The notes under the pieces are model-generated. The model searched no databases. It had not been told where the DNA came from and was given only the letters and a program-made list of their open reading frames with translations. Both the position numbers and the translations under genes were made by a program. Positions 1-5,840 of a stretch of DNA of 6,681 bases are shown here, one piece after another. The stretch lies in NCBI GenBank assembly GCA_015484935.1, contig WFUQ01000018.1, positions 1 through 6,681 of the forward strand, written 5' to 3'. The DNA is from Gammaproteobacteria bacterium (GTDB lineage: Bacteria > Pseudomonadota > Gammaproteobacteria > SZUA-229). Every line of letters starts with the position of its first letter. The first letter of the stretch is position 1.

Positions 1-1257
1 CTGGTGCATCTACGCGACATAGGCAATACCGTGATCGTAGTCGAGCACGACGAAGACGCTATCATGCACGCCGATCATGTCATCGATATCGGTCCCGGTG
101 CAGGTGTGCACGGCGGCGAGGTCATCGCCCAGGGCACCCCTTCCCAGGTGATGAACACCCCCTCTTCCTTGACCGGGCAGTATCTGTCCGGCATCAAAGA
201 GATCAGCATTCCGGAACAACGTGTCGCTGCCAGTGATCGATTCTTCACCGTGAAAGGCGCGACCGGCAACAACCTTAACGATGTCGATGTCAGTATTCCG
301 GTGGGATTATTCACCTGCATCACCGGCGTTTCCGGTTCCGGCAAATCGACTCTGATAAACGATACGTTGTACGCCATCCTCGCGCGTGAGATAAACAACA
401 ACTCGATGCCGGCCGCGCCCTATGACAGCATCGAAGGCATCGAATATTTCGACAAAGTCGTGGAGATCGATCAGGCACCTATCGGTCGCACACCTCGCTC
501 CAACCCGGCGACCTACACCGGCCTGTTCACCCCTATCCGCGAACTGTTTTCTGCCACACAGGAAGCGCGCTCGCGAGGTTACAAACCCGGTCGCTTCAGC
601 TTCAACGTGAAGGGCGGCCGTTGCGAAGCCTGTCAGGGTGACGGCGTGATAAAGGTCGAGATGCATTTCCTGCCGGATGTGTACGTGCCCTGCGATGTCT
701 GTCACAGCAAACGTTACAACCGTGAGACGCTGGAGATAAAATACAAGCACAAGAATATCCACGAAGTGCTGGAGATGACGGTCGAAGATGCAGTGGTTTT
801 CTTCGATGCGGTGCCGGTACTGAAACGCAAACTACAGACCTTGATGGATGTCGGTCTGTCCTACATCACTCTTGGACAACGCGCCACCACCCTGTCCGGT
901 GGTGAAGCACAACGCATCAAACTGTCGAAGGAATTATCCAAACGCGATACCGGACAGACCATCTACATCCTCGACGAACCGACCACCGGATTACACTTTC
1001 ACGATGTACAGCAGCTACTCGATGTGCTCAACCGGTTACGTGACCACGGCAACACCATCGTGGTGATCGAGCATAATCTCGATATCATCAAGGTCGCCGA
1101 CTGGATCATCGATCTCGGCCCGGAAGGGGGCTATAAAGGCGGCGACATCATCGCTACCGGCACCCCCGAAGAGGTCGCCAAAAACAAACAATCCTTCACC
1201 GGACATTACCTCAACAAGATATTGTTCGACGCGGCAAAAAAGAAAGCCTCAGGCTGA
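1..1257 (+). CDS. uvrA: UvrABC excinuclease subunit A, C-terminal part (5' end outside window)
   Basis: UvrA is the damage-recognition ATPase of nucleotide excision repair. It scans DNA as a dimer, loads UvrB at lesions and then leaves; it acts on the cytoplasmic chromosome. The reading frame is open from base 1, so the GTG at 4 is an internal codon. The 418 codons present match the last part of the roughly 940-residue family protein. In window residue numbers, the end of the first ATPase domain with its VVEHDEDA switch histidine is at 13-20. The second ATPase domain has Walker [10 protein letters not shown] at 109-117, a CxxC...CxxC zinc module with cysteines at 208, 211, 231 and 234, the ABC signature LSGGEAQ at 298-304, Walker B YILDEP at 322-327 and the switch motif IEH at 356-358. 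All key residues are intact. The short Lys-rich tail after the last helix is unremarkable. Gene identity is very secure. The promoter, and any LexA control, lie outside the window. Confidence 0.98.
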   Translation: MVHLRDIGNTVIVVEHDEDAIMHADHVIDIGPGAGVHGGEVIAQGTPSQVMNTPSSLTGQYLSGIKEISIPEQRVAASDRFFTVKGATGNNLNDVDVSIPVGLFTCITGVSGSGKSTLINDTLYAILAREINNNSMPAAPYDSIEGIEYFDKVVEIDQAPIGRTPRSNPATYTGLFTPIRELFSATQEARSRGYKPGRFSFNVKGGRCEACQGDGVIKVEMHFLPDVYVPCDVCHSKRYNRETLEIKYKHKNIHEVLEMTVEDAVVFFDAVPVLKRKLQTLMDVGLSYITLGQRATTLSGGEAQRIKLSKELSKRDTGQTIYILDEPTTGLHFHDVQQLLDVLNRLRDHGNTIVVIEHNLDIIKVADWIIDLGPEGGYKGGDIIATGTPEEVAKNKQSFTGHYLNKILFDAAKKKASG

Positions 1258-1379
1258 AACCGCTCATCAACAAGCAGCCGGGCATCCGTAGAGAATCTGC
1301 CGGATAACTGACACAGGTCAAGAAGACTTCCATGTGTTCCCCCTATACTCATAGCTGGACACATATAGAATCTTCGAAT

Positions 1380-1757
1380 ATGAGCACGCTTTCTTTTATC
1401 ATCCTGGGAATACTGTCAGCATCGCTGGCATACTACGTCATCATGCTGGCGGTCAGAATCCGTAACAACGTGATGACTGGCATCAGCTATCACGATGCCT
1501 TGCTGTCTCAACTCTCGGAGCTACGCATGGGCAGGATGATGACTGCACTGGGTATCAACAAGGAGCGTTATGTCCATCAGGAAAGCGGTCTCGATATCGA
1601 TGCCCAGATGAGACGTTGTGTTGCCTGCGATAACACCGCCGAGTGTGATGACAGGCTCGCCGAGGATAACGTCACACCCGACAGCATCGACTTCTGCAAA
1701 AATGAAGCCGCGTTTCAGTCTGTCAGCCACAAACATAATCTGTCAGACGATAGATAA
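1380..1757 (+). CDS. Small membrane-anchored protein with a four-cysteine DUF6455-like domain
   Basis: This is a 125-residue protein of unknown function. Residues 4-25 form one hydrophobic helix (rich in I, L, A and Y) followed by RIRNN, so by the positive-inside rule the C-terminal domain should be cytoplasmic. The soluble part (about 45-115) has the look of DUF6455: an LRMGRMMTALGI helix, then RRCVACDNTAEC and a final SIDFCKN block. The cysteines at 80, 83, 89 and 106 (CxxC-x5-C-x16-C) are spaced so that they could hold a metal ion or Fe-S cluster, which is inference only. The ATG at 1380 was chosen because it places the helix at the extreme N terminus. An in-frame ATG at 1332 would add 16 polar residues and has a weak AGAAG just upstream, so it remains possible. 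The gene lies 122 bases after uvrA on the same strand, with no clear terminator between them. The reading frame is convincing; the family assignment rests on motif memory. Confidence 0.72.
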   Translation: MSTLSFIILGILSASLAYYVIMLAVRIRNNVMTGISYHDALLSQLSELRMGRMMTALGINKERYVHQESGLDIDAQMRRCVACDNTAECDDRLAEDNVTPDSIDFCKNEAAFQSVSHKHNLSDDR

Positions 1758-1801
1758 GCACACCTGGAAATCAACCGGTCTCCTTTCACAACAAGCTCAC
1801 A

Positions 1802-1837
1802 CCTCCCTCTTGAAGTCACACAATTCCGCCATATAGT
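1802..1837 (+). promoter_or_regulatory. Candidate heat-shock (sigma-32) promoter overlapped by a sigma-70-like -10, upstream of the Hsp20 gene
   Basis: The -35 region at 1802-1814 ends in CTCTTGAA and agrees with most fixed positions of the sigma-32 -35 consensus (TNTCNCCCTTGAA). CGCCATATA at 1827-1835 differs from the sigma-32 -10 consensus CCCCATNTA at one position. Twelve bases separate TTGAA from this box, slightly shorter than the usual spacing. TTGAAG (1810-1815) and TATAGT (1832-1837), 16 bases apart, could also serve sigma-70. The predicted start near 1842 gives a leader of about 40 bases. The match fits the product, a small heat-shock protein. No sigma-E-like GGAACTT element was seen in the gap. 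Confidence 0.6.
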
Positions 1838-1838
1838 G

Positions 1839-1856
1839 TTCTGTGTAACAACAGAA
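1839..1856 (+). repeat. Perfect 6-bp dyad in the Hsp20 gene leader
   Basis: TTCTGT at 1839-1844 is exactly mirrored by ACAGAA at 1851-1856 around a six-base centre. Outward pairing continues for about five more positions (1834-1838 with 1857-1861) if G-U pairs are allowed. The dyad sits at or just after the predicted transcription start and before the ribosome binding site. It could be an operator or a small leader hairpin. It does not cover the Shine-Dalgarno sequence, so a simple RNA thermometer is not indicated. Confidence 0.35.
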
Positions 1857-1880
1857 TATTAACCGTAGAGAGGTGGCATC

Positions 1881-2669
1881 ATGAGCAACGATACCCAGCC
1901 CCGAACCCGATCTACATTCCTGCTAACCGTAATCGCAGTACTCGTAGTGGTGGTCGGCATCCTGACATGGCACATGGGAGACCTGAGAGACCAGATCAAG
2001 CAATTACAACAACAATCAGCAGAGACGAATGCTGCAATAGCGATTTCGATTCCCCCCGCAACTGAAAGCAGAGAGAGCGAACCTGCTCCATCTGCGGCTG
2101 CAAACGTCGAACCGCAGCCTGAACCTGCTGAATCACAGGTTGACACCCGGACAGCACAGAACCACCACACACCGGTATGGCCACGTTATCCGGACTTTAA
2201 CAACAGGTGGTTCGACAACACATTGCCGGGCAACGACCCCTTCTCGCCCGACTGGAATCCCTATCAGGAACTACAGAACATGCAGCGACAGATGGATGAC
2301 CTGTTCAATAACGCCTTCGGTCGTTTCAATAACAGCCCTGACTTCGGTCACCTGTTCCGGCAGGACATCATCACCCCGGACATCGATGTACAGGAAACCG
2401 ATGAAAGCTATCTCGTCAAAGTGAACATGCCGGGGACAGATATCGAGAACATCAATATCACACTCGAAGATCAGGTGCTGACCATAAAAGGTGAACAGAA
2501 CTTCGAGAAGCAAGATACCGATGCAGCAGGTAACACTGTATACCGGGAACGTCGTAGCGGTCGATATCAGCGTAGCCTCACCCTGCCGGAACCGGTCGAT
2601 GAAGCCGGCATGACCAGCGAAGTAAAGAGTGGTGTTTTGACCGTCGTCATCCCGAAAAAAAATATCTAA
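1881..2669 (+). CDS. Membrane-anchored Hsp20/alpha-crystallin small heat-shock protein
   Basis: Small heat-shock proteins are ATP-independent holdase chaperones that bind unfolding proteins. This 262-residue protein is longer than the usual 140-170 because of an added N-terminal module. Residues 1-12 are short with two arginines, and 13-30 form a transmembrane helix (FLLTVIAVLVVVVGILTW) with no evident signal-peptidase site. Residues 31-50 are a Gln-rich helix and 58-92 a Pro/Glu/Ala/Ser-rich linker. Residues 124-149 contain the WNPYQEL...MDDLFNNAFG motif typical of sHSP N-terminal regions. The alpha-crystallin domain spans about 166-258, with DIDVQETDESYLVKVNMPG at its start and the hallmark GVLTVVIPK at its end. 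The positive-inside rule suggests the chaperone domain is periplasmic. The protein stops four residues after the domain, so the C-terminal IXI/V tail used for oligomer assembly is missing. The start ATG follows GAGAGG (1868-1873) at 7 bases. The gene has its own likely heat-shock promoter and a strong terminator. Family identity is secure; location and substrates are inferred. Confidence 0.9.
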   Translation: MSNDTQPRTRSTFLLTVIAVLVVVVGILTWHMGDLRDQIKQLQQQSAETNAAIAISIPPATESRESEPAPSAAANVEPQPEPAESQVDTRTAQNHHTPVWPRYPDFNNRWFDNTLPGNDPFSPDWNPYQELQNMQRQMDDLFNNAFGRFNNSPDFGHLFRQDIITPDIDVQETDESYLVKVNMPGTDIENINITLEDQVLTIKGEQNFEKQDTDAAGNTVYRERRSGRYQRSLTLPEPVDEAGMTSEVKSGVLTVVIPKKNI

Positions 2670-2673
2670 CCAT

Positions 2674-2706
2674 AAAAAAAAAGGCCGATCATAGATCGGC
2701 CTTTTT
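2674..2706. terminator. Bidirectional Rho-independent terminator between the Hsp20 gene and rplQ
   Basis: GGCCGATC (2683-2690) pairs perfectly with GATCGGCC (2694-2701) across an ATA loop. The stem is preceded by nine A residues (2674-2682) and followed by five T residues (2702-2706), some of which extend the stem. Read on the plus strand it ends the Hsp20 transcript 5 bases after its stop codon. Read on the minus strand, the A-run becomes a nine-U tract that ends the alpha operon about 20 bases after rplQ. Confidence 0.94.
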
Positions 2707-2726
2707 ATAACCCGTGAGAACCGGAT

Positions 2727-3104
2727 CTATTCAGTAGCATCACCCATATCGCGGTCGACCAGCTCGATGTAAGCCATCGGTGCTGCATCACCTGAACGGA
2801 AGCCACATTTCAGGATGCGAGTGTAGCCACCCTGGCGTTCTTTGTAACGTGGGCCAAGTTCGGTGAACAGCTTACCGACCATGGCTTTATCGCGCAGACG
2901 CGAGAATGCCAGACGACGGTTTGCGACACTATCTTCCTTGGACATAGTGATGAGCGGTTCAGCAACACGACGCAGTTCTTTTGCCTTCGGCAATGTCGTT
3001 TTGATGATCTCGTGTTCGAACAGCGAGTTAGCCATATTGCTGAACATCGCTTTGCGATGACTGCTGTTTCTGTTTAATTGACGACCTGATTTACGATGAC
3101 GCAT
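2727..3104 (-). CDS. rplQ: 50S ribosomal protein L17
   Basis: L17 is a large-subunit protein near the peptide exit tunnel. The 125-residue product is close to the usual bacterial length (127 in E. coli). It begins with the family signature [12 protein letters not shown] and continues through [15 protein letters not shown], the [11 protein letters not shown] helix and [24 protein letters not shown], all strongly conserved. The start ATG is preceded on the minus strand by AAAGG at good spacing. It is the last gene of the alpha operon, 33 bases after rpoA, and is followed by the shared terminator at 2674-2706. No internal promoter was identified. Identity is beyond doubt. Confidence 0.98.
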   Translation of the reverse strand: MRHRKSGRQLNRNSSHRKAMFSNMANSLFEHEIIKTTLPKAKELRRVAEPLITMSKEDSVANRRLAFSRLRDKAMVGKLFTELGPRYKERQGGYTRILKCGFRSGDAAPMAYIELVDRDMGDATE

Positions 3105-3137
3105 GATTTAACCTTTAATGTCTGTTTCGATCTGGCC

Positions 3138-4121
3138 TTAGCCAGCTTCTTTTTCACGGATCGAGGCAGGTGGCCAGTTTTCCAGCTGGATACCTAAAGA
3201 CAGACCATGTGAAGCCAGTACGTCTTTTATTTCGGTCAGTGATTTCTTACCCAGATTCGGTGTTCTGAGCAGTTCGACTTCGGTGCGCTGAATCAGATCA
3301 CCGATGTAGTATATATTTTCTGCCTTCAGGCAGTTCGCTGAACGCACTGTCAGCTCCAGCTCGTCGACAGGACGTAACAGGATAGGATCGATATCCAGTT
3401 CTTCTTCGACTGATGCCTCGTCTTCCATGCTCTGCAGATTCACGAATGAGGAAAGCTGATTCTGCAGGATAGTAGCCGCTGTGCGGATAGCGGATTCAGG
3501 ATCAACTGTACCGTTCGTTTCCAGATCGATGATCAGTTTATCCAGATTCGTGCTCTGTGCGACACGTGCGCTCTCGACGTTGTAGGCTACGCGGCGGATA
3601 GGACTGAAAGACGCATCCAGCTGCAAGTTGCCGATGGCACGACCTTCGCTGTCACCACCACGCTTGGCGGCAGGCTGATAACCACGACCTTTGCCGACTT
3701 TCATCGTCATGCTCAGTCTGCCGTCTTTGTTCAGATTGGCGATAACATGATCGGGATTGGCGATCTCGATGTCATGACCGGTGTCGATGTCACCCGCAGT
3801 GACCACACCGGCACCCGATGCTGTCAGTGTCACGGTTGCTTCTGATGCACTGTGCATGACCAGAGCCACACCCTTCAGGTTCATCAATATTTCCAGTACG
3901 TCTTCCTGAACACCTTCTATCGTGCTGTATTCATGGACGACACCATCGATCTCTGCTTCGATGATAGCGCTGCCTTCGATAGACGAAAGCAGGATTCTGC
4001 GTAACGCATTACCCAGTGTGTGGCCGAAACCTCTTTCCAGTGGTTCGAGTGCAACTTTCGCGTGTGTGTCACTGTACGCCTGAACGTTGATTGTGCGAGG
4101 TGTAAGTAAATCTTCTGACAT
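3138..4121 (-). CDS. rpoA: DNA-directed RNA polymerase subunit alpha
   Basis: The alpha subunit dimerises to start RNA polymerase assembly, and its C-terminal domain contacts UP elements and activators. The product is 327 residues (329 in E. coli). The N-terminal domain has [23 protein letters not shown] at about 27-49 for dimerisation and contacts with beta and beta-prime, and the conserved [17 protein letters not shown] stretch. A variable acidic linker (roughly 229-244) leads to the C-terminal domain. There [14 protein letters not shown] carries Arg260, equivalent to E. coli Arg265 that reads DNA, and [12 protein letters not shown] carries the other minor-groove contacts. The N terminus is slightly shorter than E. 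coli's, without the MQGSV extension. Its ribosome binding site GGGGAG (plus-strand 4132-4137) overlaps the rpsD stop codon, which suggests coupled translation with rpsD 15 bases upstream. Confidence 0.98.
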   Translation of the reverse strand: MSEDLLTPRTINVQAYSDTHAKVALEPLERGFGHTLGNALRRILLSSIEGSAIIEAEIDGVVHEYSTIEGVQEDVLEILMNLKGVALVMHSASEATVTLTASGAGVVTAGDIDTGHDIEIANPDHVIANLNKDGRLSMTMKVGKGRGYQPAAKRGGDSEGRAIGNLQLDASFSPIRRVAYNVESARVAQSTNLDKLIIDLETNGTVDPESAIRTAATILQNQLSSFVNLQSMEDEASVEEELDIDPILLRPVDELELTVRSANCLKAENIYYIGDLIQRTEVELLRTPNLGKKSLTEIKDVLASHGLSLGIQLENWPPASIREKEAG

Positions 4122-4136
4122 GCTCTATGTGCTCCC

Positions 4137-4757
4137 CTACTTGGAGTAAAGTTCGACTACGAGTTGTTCGTTGATATCTGGTGGCAGATCAGTACGTTCC
4201 GGTACATTCTTGAATGTTGCTTCAAGCTTGTTCTCATCCAGACTGATCCAGTCAGATATGCCTTTCTGTTTAGCCATGTTGAGCGAATCCGCGATACGGG
4301 TCTGCTTCTTTGATTTTTCACGCACTGAGATCACGTCATTAGGCTGTACGACATAAGACGGGATATTGACGATCTTGCCGTTAACCATGATCGATTTATG
4401 ATTGACCAGCTGACGGGCTTCTGCGCGAGTCGCACCGAAACCACTGCGGTAGACCACGTTATCCAGGCGCGTTTCCAGCAGGCTTAACAGATTTTCACCT
4501 GTCGAACCTTTCTTGCCGGCAGCAGCTTTGTAGTAGTTACGGAACTGTTTTTCCAGTACGCCATAGATACGACGCAGCTTCTGTTTTTCACGTAACTGCA
4601 GCGCATAGTCAGACAGACGTTGACGACGTGCACCATGCTGACCGGGCAGCTGGTCTGCTTTACATTTTGAATCCAGCGGACGCAGTGCTGATTTCAGTTC
4701 CAGATCGACACCTTCGCGGCGACTGAGTTTACATTTTGGTCCAGTATATTTAGCCAT
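4137..4757 (-). CDS. rpsD: 30S ribosomal protein S4
   Basis: S4 binds 16S rRNA early and nucleates assembly of the 30S subunit body; in E. coli it is also the translational repressor of the alpha operon. The product is 206 residues, the same length as E. coli S4. The N-terminal part has [14 protein letters not shown] and [14 protein letters not shown]. The S4 RNA-binding domain covers about 96-158 ([20 protein letters not shown] and [16 protein letters not shown]), and the protein ends in the conserved VELYSK. Cys9 and Cys32 are present, but there is no four-cysteine zinc site. The start is fixed by a strong GGAGGA 7 bases upstream. It lies 15 bases after rpsK and 15 bases before rpoA, a tight operon arrangement. 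Confidence 0.98.
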   Translation of the reverse strand: MAKYTGPKCKLSRREGVDLELKSALRPLDSKCKADQLPGQHGARRQRLSDYALQLREKQKLRRIYGVLEKQFRNYYKAAAGKKGSTGENLLSLLETRLDNVVYRSGFGATRAEARQLVNHKSIMVNGKIVNIPSYVVQPNDVISVREKSKKQTRIADSLNMAKQKGISDWISLDENKLEATFKNVPERTDLPPDINEQLVVELYSK

Positions 4758-4770
4758 TTACATGTCCTCC
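4758..4770 (-). promoter_or_regulatory. rpsD ribosome binding site with an adjacent start-stop ATG-TAA
   Basis: On the minus strand, GGAGGA (plus-strand 4765-4770) is followed by C, then ATG TAA (4758-4763), and then immediately the rpsD ATG. The true start has ideal spacing (7 bases after GGAGGA). The minimal ATG-TAA unit is only 1-2 bases from the Shine-Dalgarno sequence, too close for efficient use, so it may be incidental. GGAGGA also comes right after the rpsK stop codon, as expected for coupled translation. Confidence 0.75.
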
Positions 4771-4772
4771 GG

Positions 4773-5156
4773 TTATACGCGACGTCGTTTTGGAGGACGA
4801 CAACCGTTATGGGGGATAGGTGTCACATCGGTGATGTTCATGATCTTGTAGCCGACGCCGTTGAGTGCGCGTACCGCAGAATCACGACCAGGCCCGGGAC
4901 CTTTCACCATGACATCGAGGTTCTTCAGACCGTAAGCCTGTGCGTTGGTACCGGCTTTCTCTGCAGCGATCTGCGCAGCGAATGGCGTACTTTTGCGTGA
5001 ACCACGGAAACCTGACCCGCCAGAGGTCGCCCATGCCAGCGCGTTACCCTGTCGATCAGTAATGGTGATGATTGTGTTGTTAAACGTCGCATAGATATGC
5101 GCTACGCCGTCAGTGACGGTGCGTTTAACTTTCTTCTTAGCGTCAGGTTTAGCCAT
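4773..5156 (-). CDS. rpsK: 30S ribosomal protein S11
   Basis: S11 sits on the platform of the 30S subunit near the E site and mRNA path. The product is 127 residues (129 in E. coli). After a lysine-rich tail (1-12) the core runs through [18 protein letters not shown] (17-34), [18 protein letters not shown] (45-62) and [15 protein letters not shown] (84-98). It ends in [18 protein letters not shown], which includes the Asn-Gly site known to form isoaspartate in E. coli. The ATG is the only possible start, because an in-frame TAG lies five codons upstream. The ribosome binding site is weak: only AGGT about 12 bases before the ATG, in an A/T-rich 46-base gap after rpsM. Confidence 0.98.
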   Translation of the reverse strand: MAKPDAKKKVKRTVTDGVAHIYATFNNTIITITDRQGNALAWATSGGSGFRGSRKSTPFAAQIAAEKAGTNAQAYGLKNLDVMVKGPGPGRDSAVRALNGVGYKIMNITDVTPIPHNGCRPPKRRRV

Positions 5157-5202
5157 TATGTATATTACCTAAAAATGTATTTTGTCTATGTCTGTCGACG
5201 TG

Positions 5203-5559
5203 CTATTTAGTAATCGCGCGACGTGGACCTTTGCGAGTTCTCGCATTGGTACGTGTGCGTTGTCCGCGAAGCGGTAAACCGCGGCGATGACGGATACCAC
5301 GATAGCAACCCAGATCCATCAAACGTTTGATATTCATGGAGACATCACGTCGCAGATCACCCTCGACGGTATATTTGCCGACTTCGGTACGCAATGTTTC
5401 CAGCTGTTCTTCAGAGAGCTCACTGATCTTCTGGTCGGGAGCGATACCCGCAGCACCACAGATAGTCTTGGCACGGGTTAACCCGACACCATATATATGA
5501 GTCAAACCGATCACCGTGTGTTTATTCGGTGGAATATTTATACCTGCAATACGAGCCAT
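5203..5559 (-). CDS. rpsM: 30S ribosomal protein S13
   Basis: S13 is in the head of the 30S subunit, where it contacts the P-site tRNA and forms bridges to the 50S. The product is 118 residues, as in E. coli. It starts [20 protein letters not shown], has the helix-turn-helix-like core with [11 protein letters not shown] (24-34), and the [22 protein letters not shown] block (67-88). It ends in the basic, rRNA- and tRNA-contacting tail [23 protein letters not shown]. It is the first gene of the alpha operon. The ribosome binding site is modest (CGGA about 10 bases upstream), unlike the strong one at rpsD. A candidate promoter lies just upstream at 5593-5621. Confidence 0.98.
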   Translation of the reverse strand: MARIAGINIPPNKHTVIGLTHIYGVGLTRAKTICGAAGIAPDQKISELSEEQLETLRTEVGKYTVEGDLRRDVSMNIKRLMDLGCYRGIRHRRGLPLRGQRTRTNARTRKGPRRAITK

Positions 5560-5575
5560 TTATCTATCCGTCTCA

Positions 5576-5591
5576 GCGCGACAAAGCGCGC
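5576..5591 (-). repeat. GC-rich hairpin just upstream of rpsM
   Basis: On the minus strand, GCGCG and CGCGC pair around a six-base CTTTGT loop, 16 bases before the rpsM ATG. Half of the stem overlaps the discriminator of the candidate promoter. It would therefore form only in transcripts reading through from rpmJ, or starting one or two bases earlier than predicted. It could be incidental. Confidence 0.35.
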
Positions 5592-5592
5592 A

Positions 5593-5621
5593 ATTTTACT
5601 GAAAATACTTAATTACATCAA
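5593..5621 (-). promoter_or_regulatory. Candidate sigma-70 promoter of the alpha operon
   Basis: On the minus strand, TTGATG (plus-strand 5616-5621) and TAAAAT (5593-5598) are separated by exactly 17 bases. They match 4 of 6 and 5 of 6 consensus positions. The -10 box is followed by a GC-rich TGCGCGC discriminator, as seen in growth-rate- and ppGpp-controlled promoters. The predicted start near 5587 leaves a leader of only about 28 bases before rpsM. The position, between rpmJ and rpsM, is where E. coli also starts its alpha operon. Confidence 0.65.
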
Positions 5622-5665
5622 CCAATTATGGCTATTCTGCCAGACAGGTTGATACCAGTCAGAAC

Positions 5666-5779
5666 CTAACCCTGACGCTGTTTATGGCGCGGGTCTGCAC
5701 ATATCACCCTGACCACACCGTGGCGCTTGATGATTTTGCAGTTTCTGCACATCTTTTTAACTGAAGCACGAACTTTCAT
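5666..5779 (-). CDS. rpmJ: 50S ribosomal protein L36
   Basis: L36 is the smallest large-subunit protein. The reading frame encodes 37 residues beginning [15 protein letters not shown] and ending [10 protein letters not shown], nearly the family consensus. Cys11, Cys14, Cys27 and His32 form the zinc ribbon, so this is the zinc-containing (C+) version. A Shine-Dalgarno GGAG lies 6 bases before the ATG. The gene follows secY by 61 bases and precedes rpsM by 106, the standard place at the end of the spc operon. The short length makes it easy to miss, but the identification is firm. Confidence 0.97.
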   Translation of the reverse strand: MKVRASVKKMCRNCKIIKRHGVVRVICADPRHKQRQG

Positions 5780-5804
5780 CTCTCTCTCCGGGATTTCAAC
5801 CCAA

Positions 5805-5818
5805 GGTCAAAAATGACC
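5805..5818 (-). repeat. Small hairpin in the secY-rpmJ gap
   Basis: GGTCA (5805-5809) and TGACC (5814-5818) pair around a four-base loop that reads UUUU in the transcript. The stem is only 5 bp and no U-run follows, so it is not a terminator. It may be a minor mRNA structure in the secY-rpmJ junction. Confidence 0.3.
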
Positions 5819-5840
5819 ATCTAAACCAAATGATCGGGGT

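Noticed and set aside
307..762. Long minus-strand open frame (151 codons) across uvrA.
   Set aside because: It lies wholly within the strongly conserved uvrA coding sequence, has no recognisable protein features and is a frame shadow.
1284..1305. Imperfect hairpin after uvrA (ATCCG...CGGAT with an inner AGA/TCT stem and GAA loop) as a uvrA terminator.
   Set aside because: It has a bulge and a wobble pair, and is followed by AACTGACAC rather than a T-run, so a Rho-independent terminator is not supported.
1344..1371. TATACT (1344-1349) and TAGAAT (1366-1371) as -10 boxes for the DUF6455-like gene.
   Set aside because: Neither has a recognisable -35 box at 16-18 bases, and the second would leave almost no leader before the ATG at 1380.
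1841..1854. CTGT-N6-ACAG as a LexA (SOS) box, tempting because uvrA is nearby.
   Set aside because: The gammaproteobacterial LexA box is CTGT-N8-ACAG. This one is two bases too short, and it lies in front of the Hsp20 gene rather than uvrA.
1859..2170. Minus-strand open frame of about 100 codons opposite the Hsp20 gene.
   Set aside because: It overlaps a clearly coding plus-strand gene and its leader, and the predicted protein is a low-complexity Ser/Cys-rich shadow.
5635..5664. TTCTG...CAGAA repeat after rpmJ as a terminator of the spc operon.
   Set aside because: The arms are 5 bp with a 20-base interval and only a weak inner GGT/ACC stem, and no U-run follows on the minus strand.
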